NCBI RefSeq assembly: GCF_004216535.1
Contig: NZ_SGWX01000001.1
Span: forward strand, 2,108,001 to 2,172,000
From: Xylanimonas ulmi
Lineage (GTDB): Bacteria > Actinomycetota > Actinomycetes > Actinomycetales > Cellulomonadaceae
Reading direction: 5' to 3'
DNA: 64,000 nt
The position numbers and the translations under genes are program-made. Positions 29,504 to 37,880 of the stretch are shown here, one piece after another. Within the stretch, counting starts at the first letter, position 1; each line of letters starts with the position of its first letter. The notes beneath the pieces are model-generated. The model ran no database searches, had not been told where the DNA came from, and saw nothing but the letters and a program-made list of their open reading frames with translations.

Positions 29504-30829
29504 TCAGGGCGGACACACCCCCGGCAGAAGCGTCGCAGTCGGCGCGGAGGTCGCGCCGCCGCCGACCTCGACGCCGCCGTCCGTGCCGCCCGGGGTCTGA
29601 TCCCCCGCGGTCTCGCCGGGGGTTTGATCGCCCGAGGTTGGATCGGGCGGGGTCTGATCGGGCGGGGTCTGATCGCCGGGAGTCTGATCGCCGGGTGGCG
29701 CCGTGTCCCCCGGCGTGGGCGTCGACGCGGCCCCGTCGCCACCGTCCCCCGCTCCGGGCGCCCGGTCGGCGGCGATGCGCTCCCAGATCGGGTCTGTCTG
29801 CGAGGTGACCCACTCGACCCGTCCGGGGTGCGCCGCCGAGTCGACCACGGGCAGCGGCGTGAACACGATCTCACCGGGGTCGACCCCGCGCAGGCTCCAC
29901 GCCAGACCGGCGAGCGCGCGCGGGCTGGCCAGCTCGGGGCTGGTCGAGATCGAGCGCAGCACCGCCTCGACCAGCGAGTAGAGCCGCGGCGAGTCCATGA
30001 TGAGGTTCTGGGCGAGGATCGTGCGCAGCGTCGAGTCCAAGAACGCCTGCTGGCGCTTGATGCGCTCCAGGTCGCTGCCCAGCTCCAGGCCCATGCCGTG
30101 ACCCTTGCGGGCGCGCAGGAAGTTGATCGCCTGGTAGCCGCTGAGCGTCTGGCGCCCGGCCGGCAGGTCGAGGTCGACGTTCACTCCCCGCACGGGCTCG
30201 GGCAGGCACATCGGGACGCCGCCGAGGGCGTCGACGACGCCGATCACCCCGGTCATCTTGACCACGAAGTGGTCGGTGATCGGCACGCCCGTCAGGTCCT
30301 CGACGGTGAGGATGGTGCAGGCGGCCGCGCCGGTGACGTCCTTGCCGTCGCCGCCGCCGATCGCGAACGCCGTGTTGAACATGGCGTCGCGGCGCGGCGG
30401 GCTCTCGCCGCCGCCCGGCAGCGGGCACGCGGGGATGTCGACCAGCGAGTCGCGCGGGATCGAGACGACCTCGATCCGGCTGCGGTCGCCCGCCACGTGG
30501 ACGAGCAGCGTCGTGTCCGAGTGGAACTCGTCGCCGGCGCCGGCGAGCTCGTCGTTGCCCTCGCCCCGGTAGTCGGTGCCCATCACCAGGATGTTGAGCG
30601 CCTGGCCCGCGAAGGGGTCGTCGGGGTCGGCCGACACGGTCGGGCGGTCCGTGCGCTGTCCCAGCAGCGAGTCGACGTCGGACACCGTGATGTCGTTGCG
30701 CAGGTCGACGTAGGCGGCGGCCGCGCCGCCGCCGACGAACGCGAGCACTCCGGTCACGGTCATGCCCAGGGCGCGGCGGACGCGATGCCCTCGAAGGTGG
30801 GCGGCGTGCCGCGGCAGCGTGGTGACCAC
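29504..30829 (-). CDS. LytR-CpsA-Psr (LCP) family cell-wall ligase, copy 2
   Basis: The product has 441 residues from a GTG, same strand as copy 1 and 80 bp upstream of it. It shares nearly all motifs: one membrane helix (LGMTVTGVLAFVGGGAAAAY), NILVMGTDYRGEGNDELAG, VVSIPRDSLVDIPACPLPGG, CTILTVEDLTGVPI, LRARKGHGMGLELGSDLERI. The tail has repeated GDQTP/PDQTP pentapeptides and ends PGVCPP, as copy 1 ends PGICP. The pair looks like a tandem duplication that has since diverged in the tail. Role as in copy 1; possibly a different polymer. Confidence 0.92.
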   Translation of the reverse strand: MVTTLPRHAAHLRGHRVRRALGMTVTGVLAFVGGGAAAAYVDLRNDITVSDVDSLLGQRTDRPTVSADPDDPFAGQALNILVMGTDYRGEGNDELAGAGDEFHSDTTLLVHVAGDRSRIEVVSIPRDSLVDIPACPLPGGGESPPRRDAMFNTAFAIGGGDGKDVTGAAACTILTVEDLTGVPITDHFVVKMTGVIGVVDALGGVPMCLPEPVRGVNVDLDLPAGRQTLSGYQAINFLRARKGHGMGLELGSDLERIKRQQAFLDSTLRTILAQNLIMDSPRLYSLVEAVLRSISTSPELASPRALAGLAWSLRGVDPGEIVFTPLPVVDSAAHPGRVEWVTSQTDPIWERIAADRAPGAGDGGDGAASTPTPGDTAPPGDQTPGDQTPPDQTPPDPTSGDQTPGETAGDQTPGGTDGGVEVGGGATSAPTATLLPGVCPP

Positions 30830-30919
30830 GCTCGGACAGTAACGCCCGTGCGGCGCGTGCGCCGGGTCCGCGACGTCCGGGGTTCGACGCCCGCCGGGCC
30901 CCGGGCGAGGGCGCAGGCG

Positions 30920-31897
30920 TCAGCGGGGCTCGCGGGCCGCCTGGACGAACCCGGTCACGGCGTCGGCCACGCACGCGATGACGACCGCCAGCACCACGAC
31001 GGTCGTGAGCACGCCGCCGGGTCCCAGCAGTTCGGGGCCGTCACTCCAACCCAGTTCGACGATGGCCTCGGGGCGCAGCACGCGGCCCGCCGCGAGCGGC
31101 GGCACGACGACGGCGATGGTCGCCGCGTCGAGTGCGGCCCGGGCGCCGGCCTGCCACCATGACCAGCGCGCGCGGGCCAGCGCCACCACGGTCAGCGCGA
31201 GCTCGGCGGCGATGATCGCGACGAGCGCCCACCGCAGCCACGCCCAGGTGTCGGCGTTCAGGACGTCGACCTGCTCGCTGGCCCGCCACACGAGTGGAAG
31301 GCCGGGCGCGACCAGCACGAACGCTCCCAGCAGCACGAGCCAGACGGCGTCGCCGATCGAGGTCCGGCGCGCCCGCCGTGCGCCGGGGGCCGTCAGCGCC
31401 GGGAGGCGCTCGGGCCTCCACCCGCCGGACGGGTCCAGGTCCTCGGCTGGGACCTTGCGCTCCATCACGGCCAGCACCGCGGTGATCCCGACGGCGGTGA
31501 ACGCCGCCACCTCGACGCCCGAGCCGATCGCCTCCCCCAGGACGGCGGCCGCGGTGCGTCCCTCGGCGACGGCGCCGATGGCCGCTCCCACGGCGCCCGC
31601 GGCGGCGGCGATCGGCGCGACGAGGCGCACGAGGCGGCGCCACAGCAGGTAGTAGCGCGGCCCGATCAGCCACAGGGGGCGGTCCAGGTACTCGGCTGCG
31701 AGCCGGTCGGGATGCCCGAGCTCGGCGAGCGTCGCGTACTCGGCCGCGGCGGGCTCGGCGCCCGCCGCGCGTCGGGCGTCGACGGTGTCGGCGATGCGCT
31801 CGGTGAGCTCGCGCCGCAGTCCGTCGCGCTGGTCCGGCGGGACCTGGGCCACGGCGGCCTCCAGGTAGCGCGCGGTCAGGTCGTCTCGGTCAGTCAT
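30920..31897 (-). CDS. Membrane protein with permease-prefix/HAAS-like N-terminus
   Basis: The product has 325 residues. The N-terminal 80 residues are soluble (RYLEAAVAQVPPDQRDGLRR, then ADTVDARRAAG and YATLAELGHPDRLAAEYL), a helical domain often seen in proteins paired with PadR regulators. About seven membrane helices follow (for example LVAPIAAAAGAVGAAIGAVA and AVWLVLLGAFVLVAPGLPLV). The ATG overlaps the PadR stop (ATGA), so both form one operon. The usual role is a membrane target controlled by its PadR partner; transport or stress functions are unproven. Confidence 0.82.
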   Translation of the reverse strand: MTDRDDLTARYLEAAVAQVPPDQRDGLRRELTERIADTVDARRAAGAEPAAAEYATLAELGHPDRLAAEYLDRPLWLIGPRYYLLWRRLVRLVAPIAAAAGAVGAAIGAVAEGRTAAAVLGEAIGSGVEVAAFTAVGITAVLAVMERKVPAEDLDPSGGWRPERLPALTAPGARRARRTSIGDAVWLVLLGAFVLVAPGLPLVWRASEQVDVLNADTWAWLRWALVAIIAAELALTVVALARARWSWWQAGARAALDAATIAVVVPPLAAGRVLRPEAIVELGWSDGPELLGPGGVLTTVVVLAVVIACVADAVTGFVQAAREPR

Positions 31898-32229
31898 CTC
31901 TCGGTCCCCTCCCGCAGGCGCCGCAGGGCGGCGTCGAGCCGGTCCCAGTCGTCGCTCAGGACGCCGGCGAGGTCCGCGCCCGCCGACGAGGTCGTGTAGA
32001 ACTTGCGCGGCCGGGCCTCATCGGTGTTCCACTCACTGGTCACCAGTCCCTGCTTCTCCAGCCGTCGCAGCAGCGGGTAGAGCGTGTTGGCGTCGACGTC
32101 GAGCCCGTCGGCCGTGAGCGTCTCCAGCAGGGCATACCCATACCCGGGCGTGCGCAACCGGATCAGGCAGGCGAGCGCGACGGTTCCCCGCCTCAACTCC
32201 TGCAGATACTGGCTGCGATCCATATCCAT
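31894..32229 (-). CDS. PadR-family transcriptional regulator
   Basis: About 111 residues from ATG 32,229 (an in-frame ATG at 32,223 is an alternative). The winged-helix PadR pattern is clear: ELRRGTVALACLIRLRTPGYGYALLE, VDANTLYPLLRRLEKQGLVTSEW and RPRKFYTTSSAGADL. The C-terminal helix is short, as in the small PadR subfamily 2. It should repress its own operon through the palindrome directly upstream. No SD lies before the start, and the promoter spacing suggests a leaderless message. Confidence 0.9.
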   Translation of the reverse strand: MDMDRSQYLQELRRGTVALACLIRLRTPGYGYALLETLTADGLDVDANTLYPLLRRLEKQGLVTSEWNTDEARPRKFYTTSSAGADLAGVLSDDWDRLDAALRRLREGTER

Positions 32230-32231
32230 GC

Positions 32232-32266
32232 GACGCACTTTACTGTGCGTCACACACTATTGTCTA
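32232..32266 (-). promoter_or_regulatory. PadR operon promoter with overlapping palindrome
   Basis: On the minus strand: TAGACA (32,266-32,261; 5 of 6 matches to TTGACA), an 18-bp spacer, TAAAGT (32,242-32,237; 4 of 6 to TATAAT). GACGCAC-AGTAAA-GTGCGTC (32,251-32,232) is a perfect 7-6-7 inverted repeat covering the -10. Transcription would begin within a few bases of the ATG at 32,229. An autorepression operator is the simplest reading. Confidence 0.7.
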
Positions 32267-32318
32267 TGCCGAACCCCCCGGCCCGACCGTGTCGGCGGCC
32301 CGCGAGAGGATGGTCGGC

Positions 32319-33095
32319 ATGTGCGGCCGCTACGCCTCCTTCCGCGACGCCGAGGACCTCGCCGACGACGTCGCCATCGCCGAGCTCGCCGACGACGTCC
32401 GGCTGCTGCCGCCGTCGTGGAACGTGGCGCCCACCGACACCGTGCGCGTCGTCGTCGAGCGGCCCGCGCGCAGCGACGCCGGGCCGGGCACGGGCGAGAT
32501 CACGCGCTCGCTGCGGCTCGCGCGCTGGGGCCTGGTGCCGTCATGGGCCAAGGACCCCAGCGGTGGCGCGCGCATGATCAACGCCCGCGCCGAGACGCTG
32601 CTCGGCAAACCGGCGTTCGCCCGGCCGCTCGCACTTCGCCGGTGCCTCGTGCCCGCCGACGGCTACTACGAGTGGCGGCGCCTACCGCTCCCACCGGGCG
32701 CGCCCGCGCGGGCCTCCGCGCCGCGCCAGCCGTACTGGATCCATCGTGACGGCGAGCCGGTGATGTTCGCCGGACTGTATGAGTTCTGGCGCGACCGCAC
32801 CCGGGCCGACGACGACCCCGCGCGCTGGTTGGTCACCGCAACGATCGTGACGACGGCCGCGAGCGCCGGCCTGGCCCACATCCACGACCGGATGCCGGTC
32901 GCGCTGCCCGCCGCGGCCTGGGACGCCTGGCTTGATCCGGCGGTGGGCGCCGAGCAGGCCGCGGGCCTCCTGGCCGCCCCGCTCGACCGGTTCGCGCTGC
33001 GACCGGTGACCTCGCTGGTGAGCTCGGTGCGCAACAACGCGCCGAGCCTCCTCGACTCGGACCCGGCGCCCGCGGACGCCGACCTCCCGCGGTGA
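32319..33095 (+). CDS. SRAP/HMCES-type abasic-site DNA-protein crosslink protein (YedK-like)
   Basis: The product has 258 residues. The family needs Cys2 at the processed N-terminus, so the start must be the ATG at 32,319 giving MCGRYASF; GAGAGGA lies 8 bases before it. Other signatures: SWNVAPTDTV, RWGLVPSWAKDPSGGARMINARAETL (Asn and Glu of the active site), RRCLVPADGYYEWRR, and TAASAGLAHIHDRMPVAL with the catalytic His. The enzyme links covalently to abasic sites in single-stranded DNA and protects them during replication. It is divergent from the PadR operon. Confidence 0.95.
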   Translation: MCGRYASFRDAEDLADDVAIAELADDVRLLPPSWNVAPTDTVRVVVERPARSDAGPGTGEITRSLRLARWGLVPSWAKDPSGGARMINARAETLLGKPAFARPLALRRCLVPADGYYEWRRLPLPPGAPARASAPRQPYWIHRDGEPVMFAGLYEFWRDRTRADDDPARWLVTATIVTTAASAGLAHIHDRMPVALPAAAWDAWLDPAVGAEQAAGLLAAPLDRFALRPVTSLVSSVRNNAPSLLDSDPAPADADLPR

Positions 33096-33108
33096 GGCGC
33101 CGCGCCCC

Positions 33109-34218
33109 TCAGACCCCGCTGTAGGCGCGCTGCAGGCGCACGGGACGCATCGACCCCAGGCCCTGGAGCTCGGCTTCGGGCTGCTCGGTCAGGGCGTAGC
33201 GCGAGGACGTGCCCAGCAGCGCCGCCGTCGCCGGGTCGACCAGCACCTCACCTGGCTGCGCCGCGTCGGTCAGGCGCGCGGCGAGGTTGACCGACGGGCC
33301 GAACACGTCGCCGAACCGTGACAGCACGCGCCCCCACACGAACCCGACCCGCACGGGGATCTCGGGCCCGTCGGGGTTCGCGGTCGACAGCCCGAGCGCC
33401 ACCTCGGCGCCGTGCTGCACGTCGTCGGCGATGAACAGGACGGCGTCGCCGACCGTCTTGACGACGCGGCCGCCCGCCTCGGTGACGACGTCGCGCGCGC
33501 GGGTCTCGAAGAGCTGGACGAACTCGCTCAGCTCCTCCGACCCGAGGCCCGCGGTGCGCTTGGTGAACGAGACGATGTCGGCGAACCCGACCGCGCGGCG
33601 CAGGGGCAGCTTGTGCTCGTCGTGGTCGCCGCTGCGCGCGCCCGCGAACTCGGTCAGATAGCGGCCGGTCACCGCGGCGAGCTGACGCCGCCACGCGTGC
33701 TCCAGCTGGTGGGCGAGCACGCCGGCCAGGTGCGGCATGGTCTCCAGCACGCTCAGGCGGGCGCTGACGTCGTCGAGCCCCCGCTCACGCGCGGCGTTCT
33801 CGACGAACGCCTCGACCTGCCACAGCGCGAGCCGCTCGGTCGTGTGCCCCATCGAGCGCACGAGCGTGCGCAGCGCGGGCTCGTCGAGGCGCTGGGTCGC
33901 GGCCAGGCGCGCGATCTCGCGCAGCGACTCCATGTCCGAGTCGGTGAACCAGCGCTCGGTGGCCGCCTGGACGGGCAGTCCGAGCCAGCGCCAGTAGTCC
34001 TCGATGAGCTCGTGCGACAGGCCCGTGCCCTCCACCAGGTCGTCGAGCGTGTAGCGCCGGGGCCCGCCGAGGATCTCCAGGTCGATGCGGGCCGCGGTGT
34101 CGTGGGCCGCGTCGTCGCCGGCGTGCGGCGCGAGGTCGGTGGCGGCGTGCGCCGCGGCTGCGGATCGGTCCTCGGGCTGGTCGCCGGCCGAGCCGTCGCG
34201 CGGGTTGTCGCTCGTCAC
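33109..34218 (-). CDS. Class III adenylate/guanylate cyclase
   Basis: The product has 369 residues. The C-terminal cyclase domain (about 200-365) has VGFADIVSFTKRTAGLGSEE (first metal Asp and the following strand-helix), GGRVVKTVGDAVLFIADD (second metal Asp), RVGFVWGRVLSRFGDVFGPS and NLAARLTDAAQPGEVLVD. The N-terminal half is a helical regulatory domain with YTLDDLVEGTGLSHELIEDY, as in Rv1264-like pH-responsive cyclases. No membrane helix is seen, so it is cytosolic. Substrate-selecting residues cannot be assigned safely by eye; cAMP production is likely. Confidence 0.9.
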   Translation of the reverse strand: MTSDNPRDGSAGDQPEDRSAAAAHAATDLAPHAGDDAAHDTAARIDLEILGGPRRYTLDDLVEGTGLSHELIEDYWRWLGLPVQAATERWFTDSDMESLREIARLAATQRLDEPALRTLVRSMGHTTERLALWQVEAFVENAARERGLDDVSARLSVLETMPHLAGVLAHQLEHAWRRQLAAVTGRYLTEFAGARSGDHDEHKLPLRRAVGFADIVSFTKRTAGLGSEELSEFVQLFETRARDVVTEAGGRVVKTVGDAVLFIADDVQHGAEVALGLSTANPDGPEIPVRVGFVWGRVLSRFGDVFGPSVNLAARLTDAAQPGEVLVDPATAALLGTSSRYALTEQPEAELQGLGSMRPVRLQRAYSGV

Positions 34219-34251
34219 CCGCCCAGTCTAGGCGCCACCCGTCACCGCTGG

Positions 34252-35130
34252 TCAGGCGCGTCGCACGTGGTGCACATCCCCGGCTGCGACGATCCGCACA
34301 CTGCCGTCGGCCCGCACGACGACGAGGGCGCCGTCGGCGGCCAACCGCTCGGCCGTGCCCTCGACCGCGCCCGCGCCGCCCGCGAGCTCGACGCGCACCG
34401 TGGCGCCCAGCGTCGCGCACGCCGCCGCGTACTCGTCGGCGAGCGACGGCACGCCCCCCGGACCGGGCGCCTCGGCGTCGCCGTCGTCGGCCGACCACCG
34501 CTCGACGACGGCGGCGAGCTCGCGCAGCAGCCCGACCAGCAGCGCCGTGCGGTCGCACGCGGCCTCGTCGGCGCCCGCGAGCGCGAGCGACGTCGCGGTG
34601 GGAACGGGCAGCTCCTGCGCGGTCTGGGTCACGTTGAGCCCGACGCCGACGACGACGCCACCCCCCGCCACCGGCACGACCTGCGCGAGGACTCCGGCCA
34701 CCTTGCGCCACGGGCCGAACCCCGCCACCTCCTCGTCGGCGGGCAGCAGCACGTCGTTGGGCCACTTGAGCGCGGCGGGCACACCCACCGCCCGCAGCAC
34801 ACGCACGACGGCGAGGCCGCTGATGAGCGGGAGCCACCCGAGGGCCGAGTCCGGGACACGGGGGCGCAGCAGCGCCGAGACGGTCAGCGCGGCGTGGGGC
34901 GGCGTGCGCCACTCTCGCCCCGCGCGGCCGATCCCGGCGGTCTGATGCTCGGCCGCGAGCGCCGCAGGCGCCTCCAACCCGGCGCCGTCGGCGGCCGCCG
35001 CACGGGCCCGCTCGACGAGGGCGAGGTTGGTCGAGGTGACGGTCGGGGCGACGTCGACGGCCGCCCACTGGCCCGCGGGGCGCAGCACGGCGTGGCGCAC
35101 GGCCTCGACATCGAGGATGTTGGGGTCCAC
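34252..35130 (-). CDS. birA: Biotin-[acetyl-CoA-carboxylase] ligase
   Basis: About 292 residues from GTG 35,130 (AGGA 7 bases upstream; an ATG at 35,172 would add 14 residues). There is no HTH, so this is a monofunctional class I ligase. Motifs: [30 protein letters not shown] (the GRGRxGRxW loop that binds biotinyl-AMP), [11 protein letters not shown] with the catalytic Lys, and GVGLNV. It attaches biotin to the AccA carrier domain encoded at 42.1 kb. It is divergent from accD, with a shared 110-bp promoter region. Confidence 0.93.
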   Translation of the reverse strand: MDPNILDVEAVRHAVLRPAGQWAAVDVAPTVTSTNLALVERARAAAADGAGLEAPAALAAEHQTAGIGRAGREWRTPPHAALTVSALLRPRVPDSALGWLPLISGLAVVRVLRAVGVPAALKWPNDVLLPADEEVAGFGPWRKVAGVLAQVVPVAGGGVVVGVGLNVTQTAQELPVPTATSLALAGADEAACDRTALLVGLLRELAAVVERWSADDGDAEAPGPGGVPSLADEYAAACATLGATVRVELAGGAGAVEGTAERLAADGALVVVRADGSVRIVAAGDVHHVRRA

Positions 35131-35240
35131 GAGGACATCCTGCCGCACCTGCGCGTTGTGGGATGCCACCAAAAGATCCCCGCGGCGCGCGTCGTCGGGC
35201 GCATCGATCTGTGCGGATCGCCCAACTACGCTCGGGAACT

Positions 35241-36926
35241 GTGAACGCCGCCACGCAGACCCAGCCGGACACCGCGCCGCAGACCGCGCCGGACGCGTCC
35301 CCAGGGGCCGCCACGGGCCCGACCGTGGCTGTGACCGACCCCGCCGCCGTCACCGGCACCGCCGCGAAGCTCGCCGACCTGGAGCGCCGGCGCGCCGCCG
35401 CGGTCGTCGAGCCCGAGGCCGCCGCCGCGGCCAAGCAGCACGCGCGGGGCAAGAAGACCGCGCGCGAGCGCATCGAGGCGCTGCTCGACGAGGGCTCGTT
35501 CGTCGAGCTCGACGCACTGGCCGCGCACCGCTCGCGCAACTTCGGCATGGACGCCAAGCGCATTGCGGGCGACGGCGTCGTGACGGGCTACGGCGCCGTC
35601 GACGGTCGGCAGGTGTGCGTGTTCTCACAGGACTTCACGGTGTTCGGCGGTTCGCTGGGCGAGGTGCACGGGCAGAAGATCGCCAAGGTGCAAGACCTCG
35701 CCCTGCGCACGGGAGTGCCGATCGTCGGCATCAGCGACGGCGGCGGCGCGCGCATCCAGGAGGGCGTCGCGGCACTGACGCAGTTCGCCGAGATGTTCCG
35801 GCGCAACGTGGCCGCCTCGGGCGTCGTGCCGCAGATCTCGCTCATCCTCGGCCCGTCGGCGGGCGGCGCGGTGTACTCCCCCGCGCTGACCGACTTCATC
35901 GTCATGGCCGACGGCACGTCCAACATGTTCATCACGGGCCCGGACGTCATCCGGTCGGTCACGGGCGAGGACGTCGACTTCGAGACGCTCGGCGGCGCGC
36001 GCACCCACAACGAGCGCTCCGGCGTCGCGCACTACCTCGCCGCCGACGAGGACGACGCGATCGACTACGTGCGCCACCTGCTGGGGTACCTGCCGCAGAA
36101 CAACCTGGGCGACCCACCCGCCTTCCCGCCCGAGGACGACGTGCCGCTCGAGGCCAGCGAGGACGACGAGGCGCTCGACGCCCTGATCCCGGACAGCGAC
36201 AACCAGCCGTACGACATGCGCACGGTCGTCGAGACGGTGCTCGACCCCGAGTCGTTCCTGGAGGTCCAGCCGCTGTTCGCGCCCAATGTGCTGGTCGGCT
36301 TCGGGCACGTCGAGGGCCAGGCGGTGGGCGTCGTCGCCAACCAGCCGATGTCGATGGCGGGCACGCTCGACATCGACGCGGCCGAGAAGGCCGCCCGGTT
36401 CGTGCGCACCTGCGACGCGTTCAACATCCCGGTGCTGACATTCGTTGACGTGCCCGGGTTCCTGCCCGGCGTGGGCCAGGAGCATCAGGGCATCATCCGC
36501 CGCGGCGCGAAGCTCATCTACGCCTACGCCGAGGCCACCGTCCCGCTCGTCACGGTCATCACGCGCAAGGCGTACGGCGGCGCGTACATCGTCATGGGCT
36601 CCAAGCAGCTCGGGGCCGACGTCAACCTCGCCTGGCCCACGGCGCAGGTCGCCGTCATGGGCGCGGGCGGCGCCGTCAACATCCTGCAGCGGCGCGCGCT
36701 GGCCGACGTCGAGCGCGCGGGCGGCGACGTCGAGTCGGAGCGCCGGCGCCTGACGGCCGAGTACGAGGAGGCCATCGTCAACCCGTGGGATGCGGCCGAG
36801 CGCGGCTACGTCGACGCCGTCATCCGCCCCTGCGAGACGCGCGCGCAGATCGTGCGCGCGCTGCGCGCGCTGCGGACCAAGCGCGCGAGCCTGCCGCCCA
36901 AGAAGCACGGCAACATCCCGCTGTAG
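35241..36926 (+). CDS. accD: Acyl-CoA carboxylase carboxyltransferase (beta) subunit
   Basis: The product has 561 residues from GTG 35,241. After a low-complexity N-terminus, two crotonase-like halves are complete: [78 protein letters not shown]; then [20 protein letters not shown] and [18 protein letters not shown]. It moves the carboxyl group from carboxybiotin to acetyl- or propionyl-CoA, for fatty acid synthesis or related acids. Whether acetyl or propionyl is preferred cannot be told by eye. accE follows after one unknown gene; accA is 3.5 kb downstream. Confidence 0.95.
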   Translation: MNAATQTQPDTAPQTAPDASPGAATGPTVAVTDPAAVTGTAAKLADLERRRAAAVVEPEAAAAAKQHARGKKTARERIEALLDEGSFVELDALAAHRSRNFGMDAKRIAGDGVVTGYGAVDGRQVCVFSQDFTVFGGSLGEVHGQKIAKVQDLALRTGVPIVGISDGGGARIQEGVAALTQFAEMFRRNVAASGVVPQISLILGPSAGGAVYSPALTDFIVMADGTSNMFITGPDVIRSVTGEDVDFETLGGARTHNERSGVAHYLAADEDDAIDYVRHLLGYLPQNNLGDPPAFPPEDDVPLEASEDDEALDALIPDSDNQPYDMRTVVETVLDPESFLEVQPLFAPNVLVGFGHVEGQAVGVVANQPMSMAGTLDIDAAEKAARFVRTCDAFNIPVLTFVDVPGFLPGVGQEHQGIIRRGAKLIYAYAEATVPLVTVITRKAYGGAYIVMGSKQLGADVNLAWPTAQVAVMGAGGAVNILQRRALADVERAGGDVESERRRLTAEYEEAIVNPWDAAERGYVDAVIRPCETRAQIVRALRALRTKRASLPPKKHGNIPL

Positions 36927-37016
36927 CAGCCGTCAGGCGCCACGGCGCGGTGACGGACACGACACGGCCCGACCCACCCGGTCGAACCCCCACGCCCCCT
37001 GGGAGACAATCGCCGA

Positions 37017-37550
37017 ATGAGCCACGAGGACACCACGCACAGCCCCGCACCGCTGTCCGACGTCGACCCCACGCCGCTGCACGCCGCCGTCGACGCTCTC
37101 GCCGCGACCCTGCACGAGTACGTCGAGGCCGCGGTCGGCGTGCGCGCCGAGTTCGGCGCCGCCGAGTCGGACGACGACCCGCGGATCCTCGCGCTCGAGA
37201 ACCATGTCGGGCAGCTCAACGCGGGCCTGTTCGACGCGCTGCACGACACGCTCGGCATGCACCCGGACCTGACCAGCTCGGTGTGGGAGCCGTCCGACGG
37301 CGATGACGAGCACGCCCACGAGCTGGTCGAGGCCGCCGAGGAGGCCGAGGTCTTCTACCTCGGGTTCGTCGTGGCGGCGCCGCATGAGGGCGCCGCCATG
37401 ACGCTCGACGGCATGATCGACCTGCTCGACGAGGTCGGCGACGAGGCGACCAACCGCTTCGCCGACGGCGGGTACGACGTCGTGGAGTGGGCCGCCTCGC
37501 GCGGCGCCGCCCCGGGGTTCGGCGAGGACGACGACGAGGAGGCCGAATGA
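37017..37550 (+). CDS. Unknown acidic protein between accD and accE, 177 aa
   Basis: The ATG lies 90 bp after accD. The product is soluble, acidic and helical: PLHAAVDALAATLHEYVEAA, ENHVGQLNAGLFDALHDTLG, then DGMIDLLDEVGDEATNRFAD and an acidic end GEDDDEEAE. I do not recognise a family. Its stop overlaps the accE start (ATGA), so the two are translated together, suggesting a link to the carboxylase complex. The 90-bp gap to accD shows no clear terminator. Confidence 0.78.
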   Translation: MSHEDTTHSPAPLSDVDPTPLHAAVDALAATLHEYVEAAVGVRAEFGAAESDDDPRILALENHVGQLNAGLFDALHDTLGMHPDLTSSVWEPSDGDDEHAHELVEAAEEAEVFYLGFVVAAPHEGAAMTLDGMIDLLDEVGDEATNRFADGGYDVVEWAASRGAAPGFGEDDDEEAE

Positions 37551-37789
37551 CGCCGGCCGTCCGCATCGTGCGCGGCCAGCCCGACGAGGTCGAGGTCGCC
37601 GCGCTGGTGGCGGGGCTCGCCGCCGTCGCCGCGGCCGACGGGCTGCCCGACGACGCCCAGCCGATCGCGGAGTGGACCAACCGCGCGCGCACCGTGCGCG
37701 GCACGGGCGCCGGAGCGACCGCGCGCACGTTCGGGGGCCGTTCGGGCCGCCATCACGCCGACGCCTGGCGCTGGAGCCTGCGCAGCTGA
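37547..37789 (+). CDS. accE: Acyl-CoA carboxylase epsilon subunit
   Basis: The 80-residue product shows the short epsilon pattern: VRIVRGQPDEVEVAALVAGL at the start (the 'R-G-x-P-x-x-x-E-x-A-A-L' motif) and a C-terminal WRWSLRS. AccE binds AccA-AccD and stimulates activity in Actinobacteria. It starts within the stop of the gene before. Confidence 0.88.
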   Translation: MTPAVRIVRGQPDEVEVAALVAGLAAVAAADGLPDDAQPIAEWTNRARTVRGTGAGATARTFGGRSGRHHADAWRWSLRS

Positions 37790-37880
37790 CGCCCGCGGCG
37801 CCCGACGGCGCGCGACGCGGCGTGCGCGCGCGGCGAGCCCCGCCACGACGTCGTCGGGGGCGCTGGGTAGGCTCGCGCTC

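Noticed and set aside
29600-29720. CRISPR-like repeats
   Set aside because: The short repeats here encode GDQTP units in the tail of an LCP protein. Unit length is 15-18 bp with no spacers. No CRISPR array was seen anywhere in the window.
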